A DNA stretch of 64,000 nucleotides from Campylobacter sp. MIT 97-5078 (GTDB taxonomy: Bacteria; Campylobacterota; Campylobacteria; Campylobacterales; Campylobacteraceae): contig NZ_QHLK01000008.1 of assembly GCF_006864455.1 (NCBI RefSeq), positions 21,271-85,270 of the forward strand, read 5' to 3'. Position 1 is the first letter of the stretch, and the number at the start of each line of letters is the position of its first letter. This document shows, piece after piece, positions 47,425 to 56,405 of this stretch. Under the pieces are notes generated by a model that saw only the letters and a program-made list of their open reading frames with translations, was not told the origin of the DNA and searched no databases. Made by a program: the position numbers and the translations under genes.

Positions 47425-47925
47425 ATGAAGAAAATTCTCTTAATTTCGGTTGCAGTTTTTGCAATGATTCTTAGTGGTTGCCAAGCAGCTAAAAAATCAC
47501 CTTCAGTTACCCAAACAGGTAGCACACAAGGTACTAGCGGTGCTGCTTCTGGTGGTAACGATACTTTTGGTGGTGCTGGTTCTCTTGCGAGCGGACTTGG
47601 AAAAATCTATTTTGATTTTGACAAATACAATATCAGATCAGATATGCAAGCTGTTGTAAATTCAGGTGCTAACTTACTTAAAGGTCAAGCAGGTGGTGCT
47701 CAAATCACAGTTGAAGGAAACTGCGATGAGTGGGGAACTGATGAATACAACCAAGCTCTTGGCTTAAGAAGAGCAAATGCTGTAAAAAAAGCTTTGGTTA
47801 CTTTAGGTCTTAATTCAAAACAAATTGCTGTAAAAAGCTATGGCGAAACTAACCCAGTTTGTACTGAAAGAACAGCAGAGTGTGACGCACTAAATCGTCG
47901 TGCAGAGATTAAAGTTGGACTTTAA
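47425..47925 (+). CDS. pal: Peptidoglycan-associated lipoprotein (Omp18)
   Basis: Outer-membrane lipoprotein that binds peptidoglycan and TolB; known in C. jejuni as Omp18/CjaD, an immunogen. Lipoprotein signal ends ILSGC with Cys19. After a Ser/Gly-rich linker the OmpA domain shows YFDFDKYNI, EGNCDEWGTDEYNQALGLRR and NRRAEI with the peptidoglycan-binding Asp and Arg. 166 residues. AAAGG precedes the ATG. Confidence 0.97.
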   Translation: MKKILLISVAVFAMILSGCQAAKKSPSVTQTGSTQGTSGAASGGNDTFGGAGSLASGLGKIYFDFDKYNIRSDMQAVVNSGANLLKGQAGGAQITVEGNCDEWGTDEYNQALGLRRANAVKKALVTLGLNSKQIAVKSYGETNPVCTERTAECDALNRRAEIKVGL

Positions 47926-47938
47926 TCTTTAAACCACA

Positions 47939-48826
47939 ATGAAAAAAATACTACTAACTTTGGCAGCTCTTTTTAGTGCTGCCTTAGCTGAAACTTCAGC
48001 TTTTGACGCAGGAAACATTAATAATAATTCTAGCTATGGACTTACGCAAAACGAAACAATTTTAAAAGACAAGCTTGATACACTCAATAACAACTATCTG
48101 CAAAATAACGCAAGGATAAATTCAGTCAATGAACAAATAGAAGGCATACAAAGCACTCTAGAGGGTATTAACTCTCAATACAGCAAAACAAATACCAAAA
48201 TCACCCAGCTTGAACAAAACCTCAGCAAAGAACTTCAAAAACTTCGAACTTATGCTGAAGAAAGCCGAAAAATTCAAGAAACAAATAACAAGCAAATCAA
48301 ACAAGTTCTAAGCGAGCTTAGTCAGCTTATGGATACTTATATCAACCAAAACACACAAGATCAAAATTTAAGTCAAACACTGCAAATAACTTCACCAGCA
48401 GATGAAAATGAAAGCAAACAAGTCATACCAACTGCACAAAAAAAACAAGATGATGAGTCTTGGAAGAAAAAAGAGTTAGATGAACTTTTAGAACTTGCTT
48501 TAAAAGAATTTAACAATGAAAACAACTATGAAAATTCAAAAGTAAAATTTGAGTATTTAATCGAAAAGAATTACAAGCCAGCCTTATCAAATTTTCATGT
48601 AGGCGAGATAGAATACAAGAAAAAACGCTATGCAAACGCCATAAATTATTATAAAAAAAGTGCTCAATTATATTCAAAAGCAAAGTATATGCCAATCTTG
48701 CTTTATCATACAGCCATTAGCCTTGATAAGGTAGGCGATACAAAAGCAGCAAATGGTTTTTATAAAGCTTTGAAAAAGGACTATCCACAAAGTAAAGAAG
48801 CCAAAGCTGCACCAAATAGAAAATAA
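47939..48826 (+). CDS. cpoB: CpoB/YbgF-like periplasmic protein
   Basis: 295 residues: signal peptide (MKKILLTLAALFSAALA), a long N-terminal coiled coil (about 45-130, ENNYLQNNARINSV-type heptads), a Gln-rich linker, and C-terminal TPR repeats (DELLELALKEFNNENNYENS, ALSNFHVGEIEYKKKRYANA, PILLYHTAISLDKVGDTKAA). It is 13 bases after pal, the normal CpoB place. CpoB coordinates constriction and peptidoglycan synthesis. Confidence 0.87.
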   Translation: MKKILLTLAALFSAALAETSAFDAGNINNNSSYGLTQNETILKDKLDTLNNNYLQNNARINSVNEQIEGIQSTLEGINSQYSKTNTKITQLEQNLSKELQKLRTYAEESRKIQETNNKQIKQVLSELSQLMDTYINQNTQDQNLSQTLQITSPADENESKQVIPTAQKKQDDESWKKKELDELLELALKEFNNENNYENSKVKFEYLIEKNYKPALSNFHVGEIEYKKKRYANAINYYKKSAQLYSKAKYMPILLYHTAISLDKVGDTKAANGFYKALKKDYPQSKEAKAAPNRK

Positions 48827-48843
48827 AATCAAAAGGAGAAAAA

Positions 48844-49401
48844 ATGTCAATAGCTAAAAATAGCGTAGTTTCAATGTTTTATGAACTTAAAGACGCCAAC
48901 ACAGGAGAGCTTTTAGAGTCAAATTTACATTCTGCTCCTGTTTCTTTTATACTTGGAAAAGGACAAATTTTAGAAGGCTTAGAAGAAGAGATTGCAAAGC
49001 TTGATTGCCCTAGCGAGGCTGATGTTATCATTAAAAAAGATAAGGCTTTAGGCGAATATGATCAAAGTGCAGTGCAAACCTTACCAAAAGAGCAATTTGC
49101 TGGTATTGATTTAAAAGTAGGCATGGAACTTTTTGGCGAAAGTGAAGATGGTGGTACCGTGCGAGTTATAGTAAAAGATATCAAAGATGATGAGGTTGTG
49201 ATTGATTATAACCACGCTTATGCGGGCAGGGATTTGCTTTTTAGTCTTAATATACTTGATGCACGAGAAGCGAGCGAAGATGAAATTTTAACTGGTATTA
49301 TAGCAGGCAGTGGAGCTTGCGGTTGTGGCGGACATGAGCATAATCATCACCACGGCGGTGGAGGATGTTGTGGCGGACATGGCGGTTGTGGTTGCCATTA
49401 A
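48844..49401 (+). CDS. slyD: SlyD-like FKBP prolyl isomerase with metal-binding tail
   Basis: 185 residues. FKBP domain with an inserted IF domain: NSVVSMFYELKD, LESNLHSAPVSFILG, GQILEGLEEEIAKLDC, DYNHAYAGRDLLF. The C-terminal 30 residues are rich in His, Cys and Gly (CGCGGHEHNHHH and GGCGCH). SlyD binds nickel with such a tail and helps load [NiFe] hydrogenase, which this organism has (hydABCD). AAGGAG precedes the ATG. Confidence 0.94.
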   Translation: MSIAKNSVVSMFYELKDANTGELLESNLHSAPVSFILGKGQILEGLEEEIAKLDCPSEADVIIKKDKALGEYDQSAVQTLPKEQFAGIDLKVGMELFGESEDGGTVRVIVKDIKDDEVVIDYNHAYAGRDLLFSLNILDAREASEDEILTGIIAGSGACGCGGHEHNHHHGGGGCCGGHGGCGCH

Positions 49402-49410
49402 GGTAGTTTG

Positions 49411-50334
49411 ATGAAAGCCGTTTTTATCTTTGCAGGACAAGGCTCACAAGCTCTTGGTATGGCTAAGGATTTTTATGAAAACTGCAGCCAAGCTAAAGAG
49501 CTTTTGCAAAATGCAAGTGATCATTGTAAAATTGATTTTAAACACTTACTTTTTGAGCCAAATGAGGATTTAAATAAAAGCGAATTTACCCAGCCAGCTA
49601 TAGTTTTAAGCTCTTTAATGGCGTATCTTGCTTTTAAAGAAAGGCTTGATTTAGAGTGTGAATGTGCTTTGGGACATTCTTTGGGCGAAATTTCAGCCCT
49701 TTGCGTTCAAGGTGGCATTAACTTTCTTGACGCACTTTTTTTGGTAAGAAATAGAGCTTTGTTTATGCAAGAAGATTGTGATAAGATAGAAGCTGGTATG
49801 CTTGTAGTTTTAGGGCTTAGTGATGAACAAGTTGAGCAAATTTGTCAAGAAGCTTTGGCAAAAAACAAGCAAATTTATGCAGCAAATTATAATTGCGACG
49901 GACAAATCGTCGTAGCTGGCATGAAAGCACATTTGCAAGCTTATGAGGCTGAGTTTAAAAAAGCTGGTGCAAAAAGAGCTATGCTTTTAAATATGAGTGT
50001 GGCAAGTCATTGTCCGCTTTTAAAAGAAGCTAGTATGAAATTTAAAGCCTTGCTTGAAAATAGCCTTTCATCAAGCTTTAAACCCGTGATCTCAAATGCA
50101 AATGCCAAGCCTTACACAAGTAAGAGCGAAGCTTTAGGCTTACTTAGCGAGCAACTCATAAAACCGGTGCTGTATAAACAAAGCATAAAAAATGTCGAGG
50201 TAAATACGGACTTTTTTGTAGAATTTTCAAGTGCTATTTTAAAAGGCTTAAACAAAAAAAATACGAGCAAAGAGACTTATTCTTTTACAAATTTAAATGA
50301 ACTTGATGAAATTATAAAGGTGATAGGACGATGA
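49411..50334 (+). CDS. fabD: Malonyl-CoA:ACP transacylase
   Basis: Loads malonyl groups onto ACP for fatty-acid synthesis. FAGQGSQALGMAKD (N-terminal), ECALGHSLGEISALC with the nucleophile Ser, VASHCPLL with the catalytic His, and VEFSSAILKGL. TTG at 49408 precedes the ATG at 49411; AAGG at 49401-49404 fits the ATG, giving 307 residues. It overlaps mtnN by 4 bases. Confidence 0.96.
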   Translation: MKAVFIFAGQGSQALGMAKDFYENCSQAKELLQNASDHCKIDFKHLLFEPNEDLNKSEFTQPAIVLSSLMAYLAFKERLDLECECALGHSLGEISALCVQGGINFLDALFLVRNRALFMQEDCDKIEAGMLVVLGLSDEQVEQICQEALAKNKQIYAANYNCDGQIVVAGMKAHLQAYEAEFKKAGAKRAMLLNMSVASHCPLLKEASMKFKALLENSLSSSFKPVISNANAKPYTSKSEALGLLSEQLIKPVLYKQSIKNVEVNTDFFVEFSSAILKGLNKKNTSKETYSFTNLNELDEIIKVIGR

Positions 50335-51017
50335 AAATTGCTATTTTAGGGGCTATGCCAGAGGAGATTAGCCCGCTTTTAGAAAAACTTCAAAATTATG
50401 AAAAAATTAATTATGCAAACAATAGCTACTATCTTGCACAATACAAAAAGCACGAGTTGATCTTAGCCTATTCAAAGATAGGCAAAGTTAATTCCACTCT
50501 TTCAGCAAGCATAATGATAGAAAAATTTAAGGCTGAAACTTTGCTTTTTACAGGCGTTGCAGGAGCTTTTAATCCTAACCTTAAAATAGGCGATTTGCTT
50601 GTTGCAAACAAGCTTTGTCAATACGATCTTGACATTACAGCCTTTGGACATCCTTTAGGCTTTGTGCCGGGTAATGAAGTTTTTGTAAAAACTGATGAAA
50701 AACTTAATGCTTTAGCTAAAGAAGTAGCAAATGAACTTGGCGTGAAGCTTCATGAGGGTATTATCGCAACTGGAGATGAGTTTATCTGTGATGAAGTGAA
50801 AAAAAGCAAGATTAGAGAAGTTTTTAATGCTGATGCTTGCGAGATGGAAGGAGCAAGTGTTGCTTTGGTGTGTGAAGCTTTAAAAGTGCCTTGCTTTATC
50901 TTAAGGGCGATGAGCGATGAGGCTGGAGAAAAGGCTGAGTTTGATTTTGATGAATTTGTGGTTAAATCAGCTCAAACTTCAGCTGAATTTGTGCTTAAAA
51001 TCTGCGATAAATTATGA
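50331..51017 (+). CDS. mtnN: 5'-methylthioadenosine/S-adenosylhomocysteine nucleosidase
   Basis: Cleaves MTA and SAH; in Campylobacter and Helicobacter also a futalosine-pathway menaquinone enzyme. IAILGAMPEEI, YSKIGKVNSTLSASIMI, TGVAGAFNP, FICDEVKKSKI and ACEMEGASVALVC (catalytic Glu) with LRAMSDEAGEKAEF (catalytic Asp). 228 residues. The ttcA-like gene overlaps its stop by 4 bases. Confidence 0.96.
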   Translation: MKIAILGAMPEEISPLLEKLQNYEKINYANNSYYLAQYKKHELILAYSKIGKVNSTLSASIMIEKFKAETLLFTGVAGAFNPNLKIGDLLVANKLCQYDLDITAFGHPLGFVPGNEVFVKTDEKLNALAKEVANELGVKLHEGIIATGDEFICDEVKKSKIREVFNADACEMEGASVALVCEALKVPCFILRAMSDEAGEKAEFDFDEFVVKSAQTSAEFVLKICDKL

Positions 51018-51769
51018 TCAATCTTAGCAAAAGACTCATTCGTCAAGTCGGACAAGCCAATGCAAGATTTAAGCTCGTCGAGGAAGGCGATAAGGTTTTA
51101 CTTGGACTTAGTGGAGGCAAGGATTCTTTAGCTTTAGCTCATCTTTTAGCTCGTATGCAAAAACATGCTCCTTTTAAATTTGAGTTTGAAACAGCTACTT
51201 TGAGTTATGGTATGGGCGAGGATTATTCACATTTGCACGCTCATTGTTTAGAACATGGCATCAAACACAGCATTATTGAGAGCAATATTTATGAAATTTC
51301 AGGCGAGAGCATACGCAAGAACTCAAGTTTTTGTAGTTATTTTTCACGTATGCGTAGGGGTGCGCTTTACACCTATGCTTTGGAAAAAGGCTTTAATAAA
51401 CTTGCTCTTGCTCATCATCTTGATGATGCAGCTGAGAGCTTTTTTATGAGCTTTATGTATAATGGAGCTTTAAGGACGCTTAGTCCTATCTACAAGGCTC
51501 AAAGAGGTATTAGTGTGATCCGTCCTTTGATTTTTGTGCGTGAAAGACAACTTAGAGATAATGCTACAATGAATGATTTGCAAGTCATAGGCAATGAGTT
51601 TTGTCCGGGCTTAAAACTTAGCGAAAAAAATGTCAAATACCCTCACGTCAGAGAAGAAACTAAAGCTCTTTTAGCAAAGCTTGAGCAAGAAAATCCTAAG
51701 CTTTTTGTAAGCCTTAAAAAAGCCTTTGAAAATGTGCATTATCAAAGCTTTTGGCAGACTAAAGAGTAA
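51014..51769 (+). CDS. TtcA-like PP-loop ATPase lacking cluster cysteines
   Basis: N-type ATP pyrophosphatase related to TtcA (2-thiocytidine tRNA synthesis). PP-loop LSGGKDSLALAHLL at 33-38, then SSFCSYFSRMRRGALYTYAL and LALAHHLDDAAESFFM. TtcA binds a 4Fe-4S cluster through a CxxC before RxRRG and a Cys later. Here the first motif reads CSYF (Cys107, Phe110), and the later segment reads GNEFCPG, with Asn at the ligand position. So at least two of three cluster ligands are absent, and it may be another tRNA-modifying or adenylating enzyme. 251 residues. Confidence 0.75.
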   Translation: MINLSKRLIRQVGQANARFKLVEEGDKVLLGLSGGKDSLALAHLLARMQKHAPFKFEFETATLSYGMGEDYSHLHAHCLEHGIKHSIIESNIYEISGESIRKNSSFCSYFSRMRRGALYTYALEKGFNKLALAHHLDDAAESFFMSFMYNGALRTLSPIYKAQRGISVIRPLIFVRERQLRDNATMNDLQVIGNEFCPGLKLSEKNVKYPHVREETKALLAKLEQENPKLFVSLKKAFENVHYQSFWQTKE

Positions 51770-51770
51770 A

Positions 51771-52283
51771 ATGAAAAAAGCCTTTGTTTTAGTGGATTAT
51801 CAAAACGACTTTATTGATGGGGCTTTAGGCTTTGAAAAAGCAACTACACTAAAAAATGAGATCAACAATTTAGTTGAAAATTTTGATGGAGATATACTCA
51901 TCACCCTTGATACGCACGATGAAAACTATCTTCACACAAAAGAAGGTATAAATTTACCTATAAAACACTGCTTAAAAGGCACTCAAGGACATAATTTACC
52001 AAGTTTTTGCGAGCCTTTTAAAAAAAGAGCGAAAAAAATCTTTGAAAAGCATACTTTTGGCTCCTTAGAACTTGCCCAATTTTTAAAAGAAGAACAATAC
52101 GAGCAAATCGAATTTGGCGGACTTGTCTCACATATTTGCGTCTTTCACAATATCATCTTAGCTTTTAATGCTGGATTAAATACCAAACTAGTATTGCACA
52201 AAAATGCCACAGCAAGCTTTGATGAGGATTTGCAAAATGCAGCATTTAAACTACTTGAAGCTTTTTGGGTAGAGTTTATATGA
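51771..52283 (+). CDS. Isochorismatase/nicotinamidase-family hydrolase
   Basis: 170 residues. KKAFVLVDYQNDFIDG carries the catalytic Asp, LITLDTHDENYL the metal-binding region, and FGGLVSHICVFHNIILAF the nucleophile Cys. This layout fits nicotinamidases or isochorismatase-like hydrolases; the substrate cannot be told. I start at ATG 51771, right after the upstream stop; an in-frame ATG 15 codons earlier lies inside the TtcA-like gene. Confidence 0.85.
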   Translation: MKKAFVLVDYQNDFIDGALGFEKATTLKNEINNLVENFDGDILITLDTHDENYLHTKEGINLPIKHCLKGTQGHNLPSFCEPFKKRAKKIFEKHTFGSLELAQFLKEEQYEQIEFGGLVSHICVFHNIILAFNAGLNTKLVLHKNATASFDEDLQNAAFKLLEAFWVEFI

Positions 52284-52551
52284 ATATCTATAAAAAAAGA
52301 GCTTTAGCTTAGTCTTGGGCAAAAGAAAGCTTTGAGTGTGAAAACTTCAATACTGCAAGAAAGAAGAAAGCTTTATAAAGCTCGGTCATATCCAAAGTAT
52401 ATTCTGCTTTAGATGATAAATATTTATCGGTTTAAAGGGCAAAGATGGGCTAGTTCATCACTACAAAATAGCTAAAATTTTTGTTTTAATACCCCTTAGC
52501 ACCAAATCCTTTTAAAATGCAAACAAAATAAAATACTAAATTTATATAAGC
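52280..52551 (+). other. Spacer with a possible degenerate reading frame
   Basis: 268 bases between two convergent genes. A frame opening at an ATG that overlaps the previous stop (ATGA) reads MNIYKKRALA, then stop, then SWAKESFECENFN, KKKAL, stop, and SKVYSALDDKYLS before more stops. This looks like the remains of a short gene, but I cannot identify it. AAGCTTTATAAAGCT-type palindromes occur around 52370. No convincing terminator. Confidence 0.25.
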
Positions 52552-53625
52552 TCATAGCAGAATAATTTTTTCTCGCACGTCAAAATAAATCTCGCTTTTT
52601 GCACTTAGTTCTATCCTACCTTGTGGCAAACGCTCTGTAATGATAATGGGGCTAAGATTATAATTTCCTAGCATTTTTGTGCGAATTTTAACCTCAGCTT
52701 CTATACTTAAAGGACGCTTTAAAAAGTCTTCAAAGCTTTTAAACTTATACTTACAAAGAGCATTAAAAAAGCTAAAATCCCAAAAATGAAGCTCATCTTT
52801 AGGGCTTGAAAAAGTTCCGCTTAAAGCCTCATTTTGTAAAAATCTTGTATAGGCATTTTTAAAATGCGAATAAAACAAAAAATGAGCCTTTAAAGGCTTT
52901 TTATCAAGTCTTATGCCAGCTTTTAACAAGCGGTAGTTTAAAAATTTCTCTCGCTCAAGTTTAAATTTCACACCTTTTTTTTCAAGGCTTTGCACCTTTT
53001 TATAAAGCTTTATCCTTGCTTCTATACTCGCTGGCAAAATCTGCTTTGTGATAGGACTCATAAGTTCATCGATAAAAGGCTTATTTTCCTTTTGTTTGCT
53101 TAGTCCATATAAACAACCACAATAATTTTGATGATAGAGCATTTCATTTTTAGCAAGTTCAAACTGCCTTTGTGTGCCGCCATTTTTGCGAAAATCAGGA
53201 GCTAAAAACTCTATACCAAAGGGTGAACATTGTTTTTGTAAAGCATTTTGTAGTTGAACTAAGTCTTTTTTAGGGCTTGTCAAAAGTGTAGTTGTAAGCT
53301 TTTTCTCACCTATTTTTACAGCAAATTTCACACTTTCTTGTATGCGTTTATCAAAGCAAATTTCACACCTTGCACCCTTTTCAGGCTCATCTTCATAACC
53401 CTTTACAGCCTTTAACCAGCTTTCATAATCATATTCACCCTTAAAAAGCTTGATACCTAGCTTATCACAGCTTCTTTTTACATCTAAAAAACGCAACTCA
53501 TATTCGCTGTAAGGATGGATATTTGGATCATAAAAAAAACCGATGAGCTTTTCATCTGGACAAGCTTTTTGAAGCTCACTCATAAAATAATGACTATCTA
53601 CAGAGCAACAAATATGCACAAGCAA
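52552..53625 (-). CDS. queH: Epoxyqueuosine reductase QueH
   Basis: Non-cobalamin epoxyqueuosine reductase, last step of queuosine tRNA modification. DUF208/QueH family: LVHICCSVDSHYFM with the CC pair, FYDPNIHPYSEYELR, GARCEICFDKRI, TTTLLTSPKKD and YCGCLYGLSK; these cysteines bind the 4Fe-4S cluster and a second iron. The C-terminal 120 residues extend the basic family. The next gene, bcp, lies 2 bases upstream. Confidence 0.92.
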   Translation of the reverse strand: MLVHICCSVDSHYFMSELQKACPDEKLIGFFYDPNIHPYSEYELRFLDVKRSCDKLGIKLFKGEYDYESWLKAVKGYEDEPEKGARCEICFDKRIQESVKFAVKIGEKKLTTTLLTSPKKDLVQLQNALQKQCSPFGIEFLAPDFRKNGGTQRQFELAKNEMLYHQNYCGCLYGLSKQKENKPFIDELMSPITKQILPASIEARIKLYKKVQSLEKKGVKFKLEREKFLNYRLLKAGIRLDKKPLKAHFLFYSHFKNAYTRFLQNEALSGTFSSPKDELHFWDFSFFNALCKYKFKSFEDFLKRPLSIEAEVKIRTKMLGNYNLSPIIITERLPQGRIELSAKSEIYFDVREKIILL

Positions 53626-53627
53626 AA

Positions 53628-54095
53628 TTAAGCCTTTGCTAAATCAGCTAAAACCTTAGCCGCATGATCTTTTGCACGCACATTCTTATAAATAGTAGAG
53701 ATTTTACCTTGCTCATCTATAACAAAAGTCGAGCGTATAATGCCCTCATATTCTTTACCATAATTTTTCTTTAAACCCCATGCTCCATACGCTTTGCTTA
53801 CTTCTTTATCAATATCGCTTAGCAAGATATGCTTAAGTTTAAATTTAGTAATGAAATTTTCATGAGAACGTTCATTATCTGGACTTATACCAATAATAAT
53901 AGAATTTCTATCTTCAAAATTTCCCAAAAGCTCGCTAAATTCACAAGCTTCAGTAGTGCAACCCGGTGTATTGTCCTTTGGATAAAAATACAAAACTACC
54001 TTTTTCCCCTTAAAATCCTTAAGAGCCATCTCAATCCCATCTTGATTTTTCAGGCTAAATTCAGGGGCTTTATCGCCTAATTTTAACTCGCTCAT
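53628..54095 (-). CDS. bcp: Thiol peroxidase Bcp (peroxiredoxin Q)
   Basis: Peroxiredoxin that reduces hydroperoxides with thioredoxin. YFYPKDNTPGCTTEACEF holds the peroxidatic Cys46 and resolving Cys51; GISPDNERSHENFITKF and SDIDKEVSKAYGAWG are typical. 155 residues. Two bases follow it before dmpI and two precede queH, so three genes are co-transcribed. Confidence 0.96.
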   Translation of the reverse strand: MSELKLGDKAPEFSLKNQDGIEMALKDFKGKKVVLYFYPKDNTPGCTTEACEFSELLGNFEDRNSIIIGISPDNERSHENFITKFKLKHILLSDIDKEVSKAYGAWGLKKNYGKEYEGIIRSTFVIDEQGKISTIYKNVRAKDHAAKVLADLAKA

Positions 54096-54097
54096 TT

Positions 54098-54298
54098 TTA
54101 GCCCTTTGATCGTATCTTTGCTACGCTCTTGCCACCAAAACCTACATCATAAGGCTCGATATCTTCTATCATCACCACAATTCTTTCTTTTGGTTTTGAA
54201 TACTTTGTGCTTAAAAGTGTTGTTATATCAGCAATCAAGCTTTCTTTGTCCTCTTTACTTAACTCTGGTTTTGAGAGTTTAATTGTTACTATTGGCAT
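54098..54298 (-). CDS. dmpI: 4-oxalocrotonate tautomerase-family protein
   Basis: 66 residues starting MPIVTIKL, so Pro2 can be the catalytic base after Met removal. SKEDKESLIADITTLLSTKYSK and IVVMIEDIEPYDVGFGGKSV follow the DmpI pattern. The true substrate in Campylobacter is not known. AAAGGAAC precedes the ATG, and a TATGAT (minus strand, 54324-54329) may be its -10 box. Confidence 0.9.
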   Translation of the reverse strand: MPIVTIKLSKPELSKEDKESLIADITTLLSTKYSKPKERIVVMIEDIEPYDVGFGGKSVAKIRSKG

Positions 54299-55040
54299 TT
54301 TTGTTCCTTTCTTAAGTTAATTTATCATAAAAGTATAAGATGATTTTCTTAATATGCTTGAAGTTTAAGTGTAAATTTGTGATTTTAAGCAAAATTTATT
54401 TCACTTGTTTATTTGATTTGTAAAAAACTTTTTTATGCTCTAGGAATTATATTTGTAGCACTTTTGACATTCCCTACCGCCAAGGGATTACGCAGACTTT
54501 TTAAAGTTATCGTAGAAATTATTAAGTATAAAACTAGATTGCTCAAATAATGAAAGCCCAAGGCATAGCTATAGCGAAATTACTTAACGAATATATAGCG
54601 ATTAAGCTTGATCACTCTCTACTAATTCCTGTATCGCTACCAATTGTCCATCGCAATTCTCTATTGTCGTTTCGCTCTTTGGATTCTATCCTTGTATTTG
54701 TGGAGCTTGATAAACTATGCTATGCATTACTTGGCAAAAGCACCTTATTGTCCTTTCTTCAGCATTAAGATTTTTTGCCTATCTTCTTTATTCATCGCAA
54801 GTTGAGATTTGATTCTTTTGTTTTTAAGAATCTTAGAAAACATTTTATAGGCTTTATGAAAATCTAAAGATAAAAGCTGTTTCCCAAATAAAAACGAAAA
54901 ACAAAAAAATAATTTGCATTTTTTGCACATAGGATTTATTTTCAGGCAGGATTAAGAAAATTTTTAATTATTGTTTGTTAGAATTAAAAAATCAAATACA
55001 AGACACACAAAAGACACAAAAATTTATGTTTTAAATTTGC
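54299..55040. other. Long gene-free stretch with gene fragments
   Basis: About 740 bases without an intact gene. On the plus strand a 45-codon frame from a TTG (54413-54550) encodes KLFYALGIIFVALLTFPTAKG, a membrane segment with a basic tail, and stops. On the minus strand a 61-codon frame (54745-54930) gives a basic helical segment, DFHKAYKMFSKILKN then KSQLAMNKEDRQKI. Its downstream frames (54550-54745) contain scattered stops. Composition is not random-looking, so this is probably the wreckage of one or two genes; I cannot name them. Confidence 0.3.
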
Positions 55041-55046
55041 TATAAT
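55041..55046 (+). promoter_or_regulatory. Probable extended -10 box for the CorC-like gene
   Basis: TGCTATAAT (TATAAT at 55041-55046), 31 bases before the TTG start; AAGGAG at 55066-55071 is its ribosome site. Confidence 0.6.
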
Positions 55047-55076
55047 TTACAAAATTATTTTTTTTAAGGAGCTTTT

Positions 55077-56405
55077 TTGGACCCCAGTCAGAATCTAAAT
55101 CTCGTGCTAAATTTTGGTTATTCTACTACTATGATACTCGTTGCATTCTTACTCGTGCTTTTAAATGGTTTTTTTGTGCTTTCTGAATTTAGCATTGTTA
55201 AGGTTCGTCGCTCAAAGCTAGAAGAGCTTGTAAAAGAAAAAAAACCAAATGCTAAAAAAGCTTTAGAAATATCTTCAAAGCTTGATACTTATCTAAGTGC
55301 TTGTCAGCTTGGTATTACTTTAAGCTCACTTGCACTTGGTTGGATAGGTGAACCAGCTGTTGCAAGCTTACTTGAGCATTATTTATCTGTCTTTCACCTG
55401 CCAAGTGCCTTACTTCATACTATAGCCTTTGTGATTGCTTTTACCTTTATCACGCTTTTTCATGTAGTGGTAGGCGAACTTGTGCCAAAAAGTGTTGCTA
55501 TAGCTGTGGCTGATAAAAGCGTGCTTTGGGTAGCTCGTCCTTTGCATATCTTTTGGTGCGTGTTTTTGCCCTTTATTAAAACCTTTGATTTTCTCGCTGC
55601 TGTATGTCTTAAAATGCTTGGAATTCGTCCAGCTAGTGAAAGCGAGCTAACACATAGTGAAGAAGAGATTAAGATCATTGCCAGCGAAAGCCAAAAAGGT
55701 GGGGTTTTAGATGAGTTTGAAACCGAACTCATACGCAATGCAGTCGATTTTAGCGACACGGTGGCAAAAGAGATCATGAGTCCTAGAAAAGATATGATTT
55801 GTTTAAATAAGAGCAAATCATATGAGGAAAATATGAAGATCATTATTGAAAGCAAACATTCAAGATTTCCTTATATAGATGGCTCTAAGGATAATGTTTT
55901 GGGTATGATACACATTAGAGATTTAGTGCAAAATGAGTTTTGTGGGGAGAAAAAAAGCCTTGATGAACTTGTGCGTCCTATCTTTCTTGTGCCTGAAAAC
56001 ATCAGCATTTCAAAGGTGCTTGCACGTATGAATCAAGAAAGAAATCACACAGCCTTAGTTGTTGATGAATACGGCGGAACAGCTGGAATTATCACTATGG
56101 AAGACATCATGGAAGAAATCTTTGGCGATATACAAAGTGAGCATGATGATGAAATGTATAAAAAGCTCAATGATGGAATTTATGATTTTAAAGGAAGGTG
56201 CGAGATAGAAATAGTTGAAGAATTATTACTCATCACTTATCCAGAGGATTTAGAACAAGTTACTATAGGAGGCTATGTATTTAACTTGCTTGGGCGTTTG
56301 CCTGTGGTGGGCGATAGGCTGGAGGACGAGTTTTGTTATTATGAGGTTAAAAAAATGGATGGAAATTCCATAGATCGAGTAAAGGTGGTTAAAAAGCAAG
56401 GTTAA
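55077..56405 (+). CDS. CorC/HlyC-family membrane protein with CBS domains
   Basis: 442 residues. A DUF21/CNNM membrane domain (about 15-205) has three or four helices (MILVAFLLVLLNGFFVLSEF, CQLGITLSSLALGWIG, VIAFTFITLFHVVVGELVPK). Two CBS domains follow (EIMSPRKDMICLNKSK; VPENISISKVLARMNQERNHTALVVDEYG), then a CorC_HlyC domain (IYDFKGRCEIEIVEELL). Such proteins are implicated in Mg2+/Co2+ transport, though often annotated as haemolysins. The start is TTG with a good AAGGAG 5 bases upstream; no ATG fits before the first helix. Confidence 0.88.
   Translation: MDPSQNLNLVLNFGYSTTMILVAFLLVLLNGFFVLSEFSIVKVRRSKLEELVKEKKPNAKKALEISSKLDTYLSACQLGITLSSLALGWIGEPAVASLLEHYLSVFHLPSALLHTIAFVIAFTFITLFHVVVGELVPKSVAIAVADKSVLWVARPLHIFWCVFLPFIKTFDFLAAVCLKMLGIRPASESELTHSEEEIKIIASESQKGGVLDEFETELIRNAVDFSDTVAKEIMSPRKDMICLNKSKSYEENMKIIIESKHSRFPYIDGSKDNVLGMIHIRDLVQNEFCGEKKSLDELVRPIFLVPENISISKVLARMNQERNHTALVVDEYGGTAGIITMEDIMEEIFGDIQSEHDDEMYKKLNDGIYDFKGRCEIEIVEELLLITYPEDLEQVTIGGYVFNLLGRLPVVGDRLEDEFCYYEVKKMDGNSIDRVKVVKKQG

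Noticed and set aside
54550..54768. Plus-strand 72-codon frame beginning MKAQGIAIAKLLNEY
   Set aside because: No ribosome site, no recognisable family, and it lies in a decayed stretch; mentioned only as part of that region.
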